22,968 nucleotides of DNA, from the NCBI GenBank assembly GCA_002402325.1, contig DHFQ01000133.1, forward strand, positions 1-22,968, read 5' to 3'. Of the stretch, positions 14,439 to 22,700 are shown one piece after another. The translations under genes were made by a program, and so were the position numbers. The notes below the pieces were generated by a model. It was given only the letters and a program-made list of their open reading frames with translations. It had not been told where the DNA came from and made no database searches. Each line of letters opens with the position of its first letter. Position 1 is the first letter of the stretch. This DNA comes from Candidatus Aminicenantes bacterium UBA4820. Its GTDB lineage: Bacteria; Acidobacteriota; UBA4820.

Positions 14439-16463
14439 ATGAGTATGGAAAGGCAGTTTGTAAAAAGAAGGATTGAAGAGTTAAGAAAAGAGATTGAAAG
14501 ACACAGAAAACTTTACTACGAGGAAAATAATCCCGAAATAAGTGATTACGAATATGACCAGCTCGAAAAAGAGTTAAGAGAACTTGAAGAACTTTATCCT
14601 GAATTTAAAGTAAAAGCCTCACCAACTGAAACAGTTGGAGGAACCGTTACAAAAGGTTTCACTCCTGTTAAACATCCTGTTCCACTTTTGAGTCTTGACA
14701 ATGTCTACAATGAAAATGAATTTAAAGACTTTCTTTTAAGACTCTACAAATTGATAGGAACAAATGATGTTGATTTTGTCTGTGAATTGAAATTTGATGG
14801 TCTTTCGACTGCTCTTTTTTATGAAGAGGGAAAACTTGTTAAAGGAGCGACAAGGGGAGATGGAAATGTTGGTGAGGATGTAACAGAAAATGTATTTACC
14901 ATAAAAGATATCCCCAAAGAGATTTCCTGCAAATATAAAAGTTTGATTGTAAGAGGTGAGGTTTTTATATCAAAGGAAGATTTTAAGAAATTGAATGAGC
15001 AAAGAGAAGAGGAAGGAGTTCCCCCCTTTGCCAATCCAAGAAATGCGGCAGCGGGAAGTTTAAGGCAACTTGATGCAACAATAACTGCAAAAAGGCCACT
15101 ATCAATGTTTGTCTATCAGATTCTTCTATCATCGGAACTTATTCCTGATACTCAATTCGAGTGTTTGAAGCAATTAAAAGAATGGGGATTTAAGGTCGAT
15201 GACCATTCAAAGCTTTTAAAAACCGAGAGGGAAATAGTTGATTATTACAATTACCTTACTGAAAATAGAGATAACATTCCCTACGATGCGGATGGGATGG
15301 TCGTAAAACTAAATTCAATCCCACTTCAAAATAAAGCAGGAAATACTGCGAAGGATCCAAGGTGGGCGGTTGCCTATAAGTTTCCTCCCGAAATTGGTAA
15401 AACAATGATAAAAGATATAGTTATTCAGGTTGGAAGAACGGGAGCGTTGACACCCGTTGCAATTCTTGAACCAGTTAAAATTGGAGGAGTTGTTGTCTCA
15501 AGAGTTTCACTTCATAATGAGGATGAAATCAAGCGAAAAGATGTAAGGGTTGGAGATATGGTTCAGATAGAAAGGGCAGGAGGTGTCATTCCTTACCTTG
15601 TAAAGGTTTTTAAAGAGGAAAGAAATCCTGATTCTCGTGATTTTCAATTTCCGGAAACCTGTCCCGTTTGCGGTTCAAAAATACACCAACCCGAAGGAGA
15701 GGTGATAAAAAGGTGTCCAAACAGAAATTGCAAGGCTCAAATTAAAGAGGCAATAAGACATTTTGCTTCAAGAGAAGGGATGGACATCTCCGGGCTTGGA
15801 AGGGTTCTGATTGAAAAACTTGTTGAGAACAATCTAATAAACTATCTATCCGATATTTATAAGCTTGATGAAGAGAAACTCATAAAACTTGAAAGAATGG
15901 GAGAGAAATCTGTTAAAAATCTTCTTTCTGAGATAGAGAAAAGTAAATCAAGGGAGTATAGCAAATTCATTTATGCGCTTGGAATCAGGATGGTCGGGGA
16001 AGAGACTGCGTCTCTTCTTGAGTCTCATTTCCCATCAATAGATGATTTGATTAAAGCAAAAGAGGAAGACTTAACAGCAATTGATGGGATTGGTCCTAAA
16101 GTTGCTAAAGAGATTGTTGAATTTTTCAAAACTGAAGAAAATTTAAAGATGATTGATGAATTCAAAAACGCAGGACTCAATCTCAAAGCAGAGAAAAAAG
16201 AAGCAGGTCCTTTTTCCGGGCTTACCTTTTTAATCACCGGAACCCTTTCAAATATGACAAGAGAAGAGGCAAAATCTCTTTTAAAAAATCTTGGAGCGAA
16301 GGTTGGTTCAACTTTAACAAAGGAAACCGATTATTTGATCGTGGGGGAAAAGCCAGGCTCGAAACTCACAAAGGCTAAAAGTCTCGGCGTAAAGATTTTA
16401 AATGAACAGGAATTTCAAAAACTTTTAAAAAATCCTGAATTGTTTTTAAAAGTGGATAGATAA
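14439..16463 (+). CDS. ligA: NAD-dependent DNA ligase LigA
   Basis: A 674-residue, full-length LigA. Domains in order: Ia (about 1-65, with HRKLYYEENNPEISDYEYD), and the adenylation domain with the AMP-accepting lysine K118 in ELKFDG (116-121) plus RGEVFI and DGMVVK. An OB fold follows (about 320-400, VGRTGALTPVA), then a four-Cys zinc finger (C408, C411, C426, C431) and helix-hairpin-helix repeats (about 440-585, GIGPKVAKEIV). A BRCT domain closes the protein (about 591-670, LTFLITGTLSNMTREEAK and DYLIVGEKPGSKLTKA). It seals nicks in replication and repair using NAD+. The start is the ATG behind AAGAGGAAAT; a second Met two codons later is equally possible. It probably shares a transcript with the kinase gene upstream (ten-base gap). 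Confidence 0.97.
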   Translation: MSMERQFVKRRIEELRKEIERHRKLYYEENNPEISDYEYDQLEKELRELEELYPEFKVKASPTETVGGTVTKGFTPVKHPVPLLSLDNVYNENEFKDFLLRLYKLIGTNDVDFVCELKFDGLSTALFYEEGKLVKGATRGDGNVGEDVTENVFTIKDIPKEISCKYKSLIVRGEVFISKEDFKKLNEQREEEGVPPFANPRNAAAGSLRQLDATITAKRPLSMFVYQILLSSELIPDTQFECLKQLKEWGFKVDDHSKLLKTEREIVDYYNYLTENRDNIPYDADGMVVKLNSIPLQNKAGNTAKDPRWAVAYKFPPEIGKTMIKDIVIQVGRTGALTPVAILEPVKIGGVVVSRVSLHNEDEIKRKDVRVGDMVQIERAGGVIPYLVKVFKEERNPDSRDFQFPETCPVCGSKIHQPEGEVIKRCPNRNCKAQIKEAIRHFASREGMDISGLGRVLIEKLVENNLINYLSDIYKLDEEKLIKLERMGEKSVKNLLSEIEKSKSREYSKFIYALGIRMVGEETASLLESHFPSIDDLIKAKEEDLTAIDGIGPKVAKEIVEFFKTEENLKMIDEFKNAGLNLKAEKKEAGPFSGLTFLITGTLSNMTREEAKSLLKNLGAKVGSTLTKETDYLIVGEKPGSKLTKAKSLGVKILNEQEFQKLLKNPELFLKVDR

Positions 16464-16490
16464 TAGAGACCCCTGCAAATCGCTATTATC
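16459..16490. terminator. Inverted repeat between convergent ligA and glycosyltransferase genes
   Basis: GATAATAG (16459-16466, containing the ligA stop) and CTATTATC (16483-16490) are perfect 8-base arms around a 16-base loop, filling the 28-base gap between convergent genes. A short T-rich stretch follows on the plus strand (TTAAATTTTG). A bidirectional terminator is plausible, but the stem is AT-rich. Confidence 0.4.
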
Positions 16491-16491
16491 G

Positions 16492-17943
16492 TTAAATTTT
16501 GTAGTTTTTCCTGAAAACATAAACCATCTGGTAGGCAAATAGGGAGGGCGATATTTTTACAAAAATGTAATAGGAGTATTCCAATATTTGAGCAACGATT
16601 TTTGTAAATCTACTCTTTCCTGAAAAGAGTTCAAAGGGAATAGGTGTGAATCTCTTATTTAAAAGATGGTATCCTTCATTTTCAAAAAGTTTTCTAAAAC
16701 TTTTTTTGGTGTAAAAGTGAAGATGAGTTTCATCAAGAATTCCCCTTTTTGAATAGGGAAATTTTCCGAAAAGAAGGCAGAAACGAATGTATAGATGGGC
16801 TATATTTGGGGTTGATGCAATCACAATTCCATCCTTTTTTAAAAAATCTTTCAAAAACGAAATAAGTTTTTTAGAGTCCCTTAAATGTTCAATTACATCC
16901 GCAAGAATTATTGCATCAAATCTCTTTCCCGAAAGAAATTCTTTCCATCCCTCTTTTTCAAGATCATCAATTATCACTTCATCATATTTACTTTTCACTT
17001 CAGATGGTAAAGAACTTAAGGTAATTCCAATAACATTACAGCCTTTTTCTTTCAACTCCTCAATGTAATTCCCTTCAGCGCCTATGTCAAGCACCGTTGA
17101 ATTTCTCGGAACAAAAAACGCAACTCTTTTGTGACTGCTTAGGGGACTTTTCTTTGGAGAATATTTCGTCTTTGAAAGAGGCTCGACCCAATCACAATTT
17201 GTAAGTCCAAGTGTAAAAAGTTTATATTGAAAAACAGATTTAAAAACATTGAAGGCATACTTCATCCCGTTGACATAACAAATCTCTTTACCATAAAAAG
17301 TTGGGATGGGAATTTCCACTATTTCACCGTGCCTATGGAGAATCTCAACCATAATTTGTGTATCAAAATGGAAATCATCACTATATTTATCAAGATGAAG
17401 ATTTTTTAAAACCTCTGTTTTATACATCCTGTAACCAGAATGAAATTCTGAAAGTTTGCTGTGAAGCATAAAGTTCTGATAGGTTGTAAGTATGATGTTT
17501 CCCAAAAATTTGTATAAAGGCATTCCACCTTTCAAGGCTCTTTTTCTATTTAACATTCTTGAACCAGAGACCATTGCAGGCTCTCTTTCCTTTGCAACTT
17601 TAATGAAATCTCCCAATGATTCAGGAGCGTACTGTCCATCGCCGTGAAGCAAGATCACATAATCATAGCCCTTACTTATTGCATACTCATATCCTTTTTT
17701 CTGATTTCCACCATAACCCAAATTTCTTTCATTTCTATAGATGCTGAGTTTCTCAAGTTTTCTTGATTCCTTGTAACCTTTAGCGAGTAAAGTTGTCTCA
17801 TCTGAAGAGCAATCATCAAAGACCACAACTTCGCCAACCTCATCCCACACATCCTTTGGAATTCTATCTAAGACTTTCACAAGAGTTGTAATGGCGTTGT
17901 AGGCAACGACAAGAATCATAAATTTCAGGTTCTTCTCTTCCAT
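16492..17943 (-). CDS. Family 2 glycosyltransferase fused to a class I SAM methyltransferase
   Basis: A 483-residue two-domain protein. Residues about 7-235 are a GT-A glycosyltransferase of the polyprenyl-phosphate sugar type. VVAYNAITTL, VVFDDCSSDET (40-50), NERNLGYGGNQKKGYEYA (71-88), the metal/nucleotide site LLHGDGQYAPE (98-108) and SGSR are clear. Residues about 280-425 form a methyltransferase: motif I is VLDIGAEGNYIEEL (284-297), and DVIEHL (349-354) and ASTPN are typical of ubiE/COQ5-like enzymes. HLHFYTKKSFRKLF (407-420) matches SAM methyltransferases of surface-glycan loci. A hydrophobic stretch near the C-terminus (about 447-475) may contact the membrane. The ATG directly follows the asnB stop (TAAATG), so the pair is an operon. 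A role in making and methylating a surface glycan or lipid-linked sugar is inferred. Confidence 0.85.
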   Translation of the reverse strand: MEEKNLKFMILVVAYNAITTLVKVLDRIPKDVWDEVGEVVVFDDCSSDETTLLAKGYKESRKLEKLSIYRNERNLGYGGNQKKGYEYAISKGYDYVILLHGDGQYAPESLGDFIKVAKEREPAMVSGSRMLNRKRALKGGMPLYKFLGNIILTTYQNFMLHSKLSEFHSGYRMYKTEVLKNLHLDKYSDDFHFDTQIMVEILHRHGEIVEIPIPTFYGKEICYVNGMKYAFNVFKSVFQYKLFTLGLTNCDWVEPLSKTKYSPKKSPLSSHKRVAFFVPRNSTVLDIGAEGNYIEELKEKGCNVIGITLSSLPSEVKSKYDEVIIDDLEKEGWKEFLSGKRFDAIILADVIEHLRDSKKLISFLKDFLKKDGIVIASTPNIAHLYIRFCLLFGKFPYSKRGILDETHLHFYTKKSFRKLFENEGYHLLNKRFTPIPFELFSGKSRFTKIVAQILEYSYYIFVKISPSLFAYQMVYVFRKNYKI

Positions 17944-19815
17944 TTACAAGCCTACATTTTCTCCCCAGTGGGAAAGCATTAAAAAGTTGAATAAAAGAAG
18001 TGAATGGTCTCTACCTTTGAGTGATTCTTTCAAAAGATTCTCTATTTCGTTTAGATTAAAAAATTCTTTAAACCATCCTGTTGATAAAACTCTCTCTTTT
18101 ACTTCATTATGAATCTCGCTTTTCAGCCATTTCTTAAAGGGAACGGGAAACCCCTTTTTCTTTCTAAAAACAATTCCCTCAGGTATCTCATTAAGCAAAG
18201 CCCATTTTTTTAAAATGATTTTTGTTTCGTTCATAGATACTTTCATATCCTCTTTTATTCTAAAACAAAAATCAATTAATTCATAATCTAAGAAAGGGCA
18301 TCTCATTTCAATTGAATTTGCCATTGACATTCTGTCACCGTGGTTTAAAAGATTATCAGGAAGCCACCCCTTCAAAAGAGTTCCGAGGATAGAGTCTATT
18401 GCTCCCCTGAAAGGAGGATTTTCACTATAAAAAGCATCAAGGGTTCTATCGTAAGGAGGTTCTACCTTTTCTTTGAAAATCCTTGACATCAAATCATAAC
18501 TGAGAGGCATAGTCAAATCATACCGCATTTTAGCGGGTATTTCCCTTTCACCAATCCCTCTAAACTCCTTCCACTTCGAAAGATATTCTCTTTTCATATC
18601 TATCTTTGAGTAAATTTTAGCAAGAGGTCCTATCAAAGGAATTTTATTTAGTATTGCAATTGCTTTAATCTGCCTTAAAACCCTTTCAAGGTGATAACCT
18701 CCAATGACCTCATCCGCTCCCTGACCCGAAAGAAGAACCTTCACTTTTCCCTTTGCCTCTTTGCAAAGGTAGTACAAAGGAAGTATCGCAAAATCACAAA
18801 CAGGGTCATCTTGATGCTTCAAAACGCCTGATAATCCGTCTATAAAATTTTTTGAAGAGATCAAAAAATCGGTGTGGTCAGTTTGATAAAATTCAGCGAC
18901 ATTTTTTGCATATTTTCTTTCATCAAAGTTTCCGCCATCTTCAAAACCAACAGTAAAGGTCGAAATTTTTTCAACATTCAGTTTTCTCATAGCACAAACT
19001 ATTGAAGAAGAATCAAGTCCCCCTGAAAGAAGAACTCCTAACGGCACATCAGAAATCAATCTTCTCTCAACGCTTTTTAGAAATTTTTCAGAAAATTTTT
19101 CAACCACATCATTTCCTTTTTCATTCATTTCATTTTCAAGAGGAATTTTGTAGTAGTGAAAAAGCGTGGAATTTTTTTCACTAACAATTAGAATGTGTCC
19201 GGGAGGTATTTTTTTCACTGACTTTAAAAGAGTTTTAGGCGCTATGACATACCTGCACGCTATTTGCTCAGCAAGAGTCCTTAAATCTATCTCTTTTTTT
19301 ACATCCTTTGACAATAGTAAAGGATAAATCTCAGATGAAAATAAAATTCCCCTTCTTGTTTTTGAGAAGTATAGAGGCTTTTTCCCTATCCTATCTCTTG
19401 AAAGAATCAACTCTTTTTTGACTCTGTCGTAAATTGCAAATGCCCACATTCCGTTAAGTTTATTTACAAAATCTATTCCCCATACTTCATAAGCCTTCAA
19501 TAGAACTTCGCTGTCAGACCTTGTTTCAAACTTTTCGCCCTTTTTTATTAAATTATCTTTTATCTCCTCAAAATTATATATTTCTCCATTGTAAATAAGG
19601 ATAAATCTTTTTGAAGAGGAGAACATTGGCTGTGATGCCTTTTCAGAAAGGTCTATAATAGATAACCTTTTGTGCCCTAACGCTACCTTTTCATCAACAT
19701 AAAACCCTTCATCATCAGGTCCCCTGTGAGATAGCATTGAAGCCATCTTTCTTACTCTTAATTCCGCATCTTCTTTTGTTCCATCATAGTTGAATTCACC
19801 ACATATACCGCACAA
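17944..19815 (-). CDS. asnB: Asparagine synthetase (glutamine-hydrolysing) family protein
   Basis: A 623-residue amidotransferase. The class II glutaminase domain starts MCGICGEF with nucleophile C2, followed by SHRGPDDEG (29-37), GHKRLSIIDLS (47-57) and YNGEIYNF (75-82). The synthetase domain has the pyrophosphate loop LLSGGLDSSSIVCAM (262-276), GFEDGGNFDE, and SGQGADEVIGGYH. The family makes Asn from Asp; relatives in polysaccharide loci amidate sugar acids. Being directly followed by a glycosyltransferase-methyltransferase gene, the surface-glycan role is possible, but the free-asparagine role cannot be excluded. The start codon is TTG (19815-19813), preceded by a perfect AGGAGG (19820-19825) at four bases. 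Removal of the first residue exposes Cys, as the family requires. Confidence 0.92.
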   Translation of the reverse strand: MCGICGEFNYDGTKEDAELRVRKMASMLSHRGPDDEGFYVDEKVALGHKRLSIIDLSEKASQPMFSSSKRFILIYNGEIYNFEEIKDNLIKKGEKFETRSDSEVLLKAYEVWGIDFVNKLNGMWAFAIYDRVKKELILSRDRIGKKPLYFSKTRRGILFSSEIYPLLLSKDVKKEIDLRTLAEQIACRYVIAPKTLLKSVKKIPPGHILIVSEKNSTLFHYYKIPLENEMNEKGNDVVEKFSEKFLKSVERRLISDVPLGVLLSGGLDSSSIVCAMRKLNVEKISTFTVGFEDGGNFDERKYAKNVAEFYQTDHTDFLISSKNFIDGLSGVLKHQDDPVCDFAILPLYYLCKEAKGKVKVLLSGQGADEVIGGYHLERVLRQIKAIAILNKIPLIGPLAKIYSKIDMKREYLSKWKEFRGIGEREIPAKMRYDLTMPLSYDLMSRIFKEKVEPPYDRTLDAFYSENPPFRGAIDSILGTLLKGWLPDNLLNHGDRMSMANSIEMRCPFLDYELIDFCFRIKEDMKVSMNETKIILKKWALLNEIPEGIVFRKKKGFPVPFKKWLKSEIHNEVKERVLSTGWFKEFFNLNEIENLLKESLKGRDHSLLLFNFLMLSHWGENVGL

Positions 19816-19833
19816 ATGTCCTCCTAAAAAGTA

Positions 19834-19842
19834 ATTCTATCA
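19834..19842 (-). promoter_or_regulatory. Possible extended -10 promoter of asnB
   Basis: On the minus strand, TGATAGAAT is an extended -10 (TG-n-TAGAAT, 5/6). It would start transcription near 19827, giving a leader of only about 12 bases that just includes AGGAGG. The -35 is weak. Confidence 0.35.
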
Positions 19843-19886
19843 AAGAGAACAAATTTTTAAAATGGGAATAGTTTTTTCTTAAAATA

Positions 19887-19895
19887 TGTTATATT
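19887..19895 (+). promoter_or_regulatory. Possible extended -10 promoter of cydAB
   Basis: TGTTATATT is an extended -10 (TG-n-TATATT, 5/6) placed 33 bases before the cydA ATG. No recognisable -35 lies 16-18 bases upstream. A second -10-like TAAAAT is at 19905-19910. No clear operator is visible in this 113-base divergent region. Confidence 0.4.
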
Positions 19896-19928
19896 AAATC
19901 TTGATAAAATTTGTTGTGGGAGGATTTT

Positions 19929-21257
19929 ATGGACATAGTGGGACTTTCAAGACTCCAATTTGCTTTGACGAGTATGTTTCATTTCATTTTCGTGCCGTTG
20001 ACACTTGGACTAAGCGGTCTGGTTGCAATTTTTGAAACGATGTATGTAAAAAAGAACGATCAAAAATATAGAGAAATGGCGAAATTCTGGGGAAAACTAT
20101 TTCTTATAAATTTTGCACTTGGCGTAGTTACAGGGATTACGCTTGAATTTCAATTCGGAATGAACTGGGCTGAATATTCAAAGTATGTAGGAGACATTTT
20201 TGGAGCACCCCTTGCAATAGAGGCAACGGTCGCTTTTTTTCTTGAATCTACCTTCATCGGTTTATGGATTTTTAGTTGGGATAGAGTCTCCAAAAAAACG
20301 CATTCATTTTTTATATGGCTTGTTGCTCTTGGGACAAACCTATCCGCTTTGTGGATTTTGCTTGCAAATGCCTTTATGCAAAAACCGGTTGGTTATGTTC
20401 TTAGAAACGGGAGGGCAGAAATGGTAGACTTTTCCGCCCTCGTTTTCAGCCCTTATGGTTGGTTGAAATTCCTTCACACAAACATTTCAGGCTACATTGT
20501 TGCAGCATTCTTTGTAATGGGCGTCTCTTCTTACCACATTTTAAGAAAAAATTATGTTGATTTCTTTAAAACCTCCTTTAAAATAGCCGCAATTTTTGGA
20601 CTGGTCTCTTCCATTGTCGTTGTTCTGGTTGGTGATTTTAATGGGAGAGAGGTGGCAAAATATCAACCCACAAAATTTGCCGCAATGGAATCCATCTGGG
20701 AGACTCAAAAGGGTGTTCCATTGAATCTAATTTCTATTCCCTCCCCATCTCAAGAGAAAAACTCCGTAGAATTTTTAAAAATACCTAAAGTGGTTAGTTT
20801 TCTTGCTACAAACGATAAAGATGGTGAGATAAAGGGGCTTAAGGATTTTCCCAAAGAGGATAGACCACCCGTTTTAGCAACATTTTTGAGCTTCAGGATA
20901 ATGGTTTTACTTGGATTTATATTCATTTTTCTTTCACTTGTCGGTTATTATTTATCTTTAAAAAATAGACTTGAACAAAACAGACTCTTTTTAAAGATTA
21001 TGCTTTACTCAATTCCACTGCCATACATTGCCGCTCAGCTTGGCTGGATTGTTGCAGAGGTGGGAAGGCAGCCATGGATTGTCTACGGACTTATGAGAAC
21101 TAAAGATGGTGTTTCAAAGAATCTTTCAACTTCTCAAGTTTTAATTTCACTCATTCTCTTTACCCTATTTTACTTGATACTCGGGATAATTGATATTTAC
21201 CTTCTTTTCAAATATTCAAAAATTGGTCCTCAAAAGTACACTGCAATGGAGGCTTAA
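19929..21257 (+). CDS. cydA: Cytochrome bd oxidase subunit I
   Basis: A 442-residue CydA, the quinol-oxidising subunit that carries hemes b558, b595 and d. Heme ligands line up with E. coli: H18 (SMFHF), E98 (IEATVAFFLE), H183 (FLHTNISGY) and M325 (FRIMV). E106 is also present, and so are K249 and E254 of the quinol region (TKFAAMESIWETQ) and GRQPW (379-383). About nine membrane helices are visible. The quinol-binding Q-loop between helices 6 and 7 is of the short type, which makes the protein about 80 residues shorter than E. coli CydA. The start is the ATG behind GGGAGG (19918-19923); an in-frame TTG at 19911 lies before that ribosome binding site and is rejected. The stop TAA directly abuts the cydB ATG. 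It gives high-affinity O2 reduction without proton pumping. Confidence 0.97.
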   Translation: MDIVGLSRLQFALTSMFHFIFVPLTLGLSGLVAIFETMYVKKNDQKYREMAKFWGKLFLINFALGVVTGITLEFQFGMNWAEYSKYVGDIFGAPLAIEATVAFFLESTFIGLWIFSWDRVSKKTHSFFIWLVALGTNLSALWILLANAFMQKPVGYVLRNGRAEMVDFSALVFSPYGWLKFLHTNISGYIVAAFFVMGVSSYHILRKNYVDFFKTSFKIAAIFGLVSSIVVVLVGDFNGREVAKYQPTKFAAMESIWETQKGVPLNLISIPSPSQEKNSVEFLKIPKVVSFLATNDKDGEIKGLKDFPKEDRPPVLATFLSFRIMVLLGFIFIFLSLVGYYLSLKNRLEQNRLFLKIMLYSIPLPYIAAQLGWIVAEVGRQPWIVYGLMRTKDGVSKNLSTSQVLISLILFTLFYLILGIIDIYLLFKYSKIGPQKYTAMEA

Positions 21258-22286
21258 ATGACTTTTGCAACTATATGGTTTGTTTTGTGGGGAATTTTAT
21301 GGGCAGCCTATTTCGTTCTTGATGGCTTTGATTTAGGTGCAGGGATCTTAATGAATTTTATTGCAAAAAATGATCTTGAAAAAAGGCAGATAATTAACTC
21401 AATAGGTCCTTTCTGGGATGGAAATGAAGTGTGGCTGATAACCGCAGGGGGTGCAACCTTTGCTGCATTTCCAACAACCTACGCCTATATGTTTTCATAC
21501 CTCTATTCGGCACTTTTAATAATTCTTTTCGGCTTGATTTTTAGAGGAGTTTCCTTTGAATTTAGAGGAAAGGAAGAAAACCCACGCTGGAAACGGTTTT
21601 TTGATTTATCAATTTTCTTTGGTTCGCTCATTCCAGCCGTTCTTTTTGGAGTAGCCTTTGGAAACATCTTTAAAGGACTTCCAATTGATGTTGAAGGTTA
21701 TCACGGCTCACTTCTTCAATTATTAAACCTTTATGGATTATTAACAGGAATTTTATTTCTTTCACTTTTCCTTTACCACGGAGGTTTATATCTATCAATA
21801 AAAACTGAAGGTGAAGTTCAAAAAAGGGCGAACTCTTTTTCAAAAAAATTCTTTTTTCCACTTTTTGTAATCGCCTTTATCTTTTTGATTTTTACTCCAA
21901 TTTCAACAAAATTGATGGAAAATTATTTAAAGGTTAAAATTTTGTTTTTTGTTCCCCTTTTTCTTGTTATCTCCTTGATTTTATCGGGATATTTTACATT
22001 TAAAAATAAACCATCAAGAGGTTTTCTTTTTTCATTTTTGACTATTCTTCTTACCGTTATAACCGGTATAATTGGACTCTATCCAAATTTAATCCCATCG
22101 TCGCTTGATCAAAACTATTCTCTTACAATATTCAACTCCTCATCATCAGAATACACGCTCAAGATTATGACGATTGTTGCTTTAATTTTTGTTCCAATAG
22201 TTATCATTTATCAAATCTGGGTTTATAGACTTTTAAGAGGAAAAGTTCGCATAGATGATATTTTAAAAAATGAAAATTCATACTGA
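21258..22286 (+). CDS. cydB: Cytochrome bd oxidase subunit II
   Basis: A 342-residue CydB with eight or so hydrophobic helices. The family strings FVLDGFDLGAGIL (19-31) and IGPFWDGNEVWLI (49-61) are clear. The protein pairs with CydA in the membrane and stabilises the hemes. Its ATG follows the cydA stop with no gap, so translation is coupled. No cydX-like small ORF and no cydDC transporter genes follow; the next 414 bases are non-coding. The C-terminal half is divergent and Phe/Leu-rich, which is usual for CydB. Confidence 0.95.
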   Translation: MTFATIWFVLWGILWAAYFVLDGFDLGAGILMNFIAKNDLEKRQIINSIGPFWDGNEVWLITAGGATFAAFPTTYAYMFSYLYSALLIILFGLIFRGVSFEFRGKEENPRWKRFFDLSIFFGSLIPAVLFGVAFGNIFKGLPIDVEGYHGSLLQLLNLYGLLTGILFLSLFLYHGGLYLSIKTEGEVQKRANSFSKKFFFPLFVIAFIFLIFTPISTKLMENYLKVKILFFVPLFLVISLILSGYFTFKNKPSRGFLFSFLTILLTVITGIIGLYPNLIPSSLDQNYSLTIFNSSSSEYTLKIMTIVALIFVPIVIIYQIWVYRLLRGKVRIDDILKNENSY

Positions 22287-22295
22287 AGACACATC

Positions 22296-22312
22296 TTTAG
22301 AGACTAAATTTT
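22296..22312 (+). terminator. Weak terminator candidate after cydB
   Basis: TTTAG-AGA-CTAAA (22296-22308) is a perfect but AT-rich 5-base stem followed by TTTT. The position, ten bases after the cydB stop, is right, but the stem is weak. Confidence 0.3.
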
Positions 22313-22613
22313 AGCATAGTTGATGGAGATTAAAAAATTAGGTTTAGCCTCGTTAAGTTAAAATTTTTTTGATATTTTTACTTTCAATATGGTGCCTTAT
22401 AGCCATACTCAGGTTTAACCCCTTTACATAAAGTGTTTGTGGAAATGGTTGAGTAACCCCTTTGAATCACCATAAGTTGAACCTCACTTTACTCTCTTAT
22501 CAAACGAATTGGACAGCAAAATGCAAATCCATAATATCAAACCTCGTTTTCAGACTCCCTTAAAACCAGTCCAAAATACTCGTATTTACAAAATCACTTT
22601 TTTATTATCAAAT

Positions 22614-22644
22614 TGTCCTGGACACCACTGAAGTAACCTATAAT
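22614..22644 (+). promoter_or_regulatory. Palindrome and consensus -10 upstream of the DHH gene
   Basis: TGTCC-T-GGACA (22614-22624) is a perfect palindrome. TATAAT (22639-22644) follows, but -35 candidates fall at 14 (TGGACA) or 20 bases (TTGTCC). A second -10-like TATACT is at 22678-22683, close to the start codon. An operator-controlled promoter is possible. Confidence 0.3.
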
Positions 22645-22700
22645 TTTCTCCCTCTTTTATATTTTTCTTTAAAAGATTATACTAAAATTTGGGAGGAGTA

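Larger units (their letters stand above)
22287..22700. other. Intergenic region with short repeats, no gene recognised
   Basis: These 414 bases separate cydB from the DHH gene. No convincing coding frame is found on either strand. Small structures include two copies of AACCCCTTT 38 bases apart, each preceded by a GGTT that can pair with its AACC (22412-22425 and 22447-22463), the palindrome CTTTA-CA-TAAAG, and TGTCC-T-GGACA (22614-22624). It could hold a regulatory RNA or a decayed mobile element, but nothing decides this. Confidence 0.5.

Noticed and set aside
19911..19928. TTG at 19911 as the start of cydA
   Set aside because: The GGGAGG ribosome binding site lies after it and points to ATG 19929, where CydA homologues begin.
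22384..22473. 29-codon minus-strand ORF (MVIQRGYSTISTN...) with GAGGT upstream
   Set aside because: It is short, has no recognisable family and sits in a repeat-bearing non-coding region; chance is the simpler explanation.
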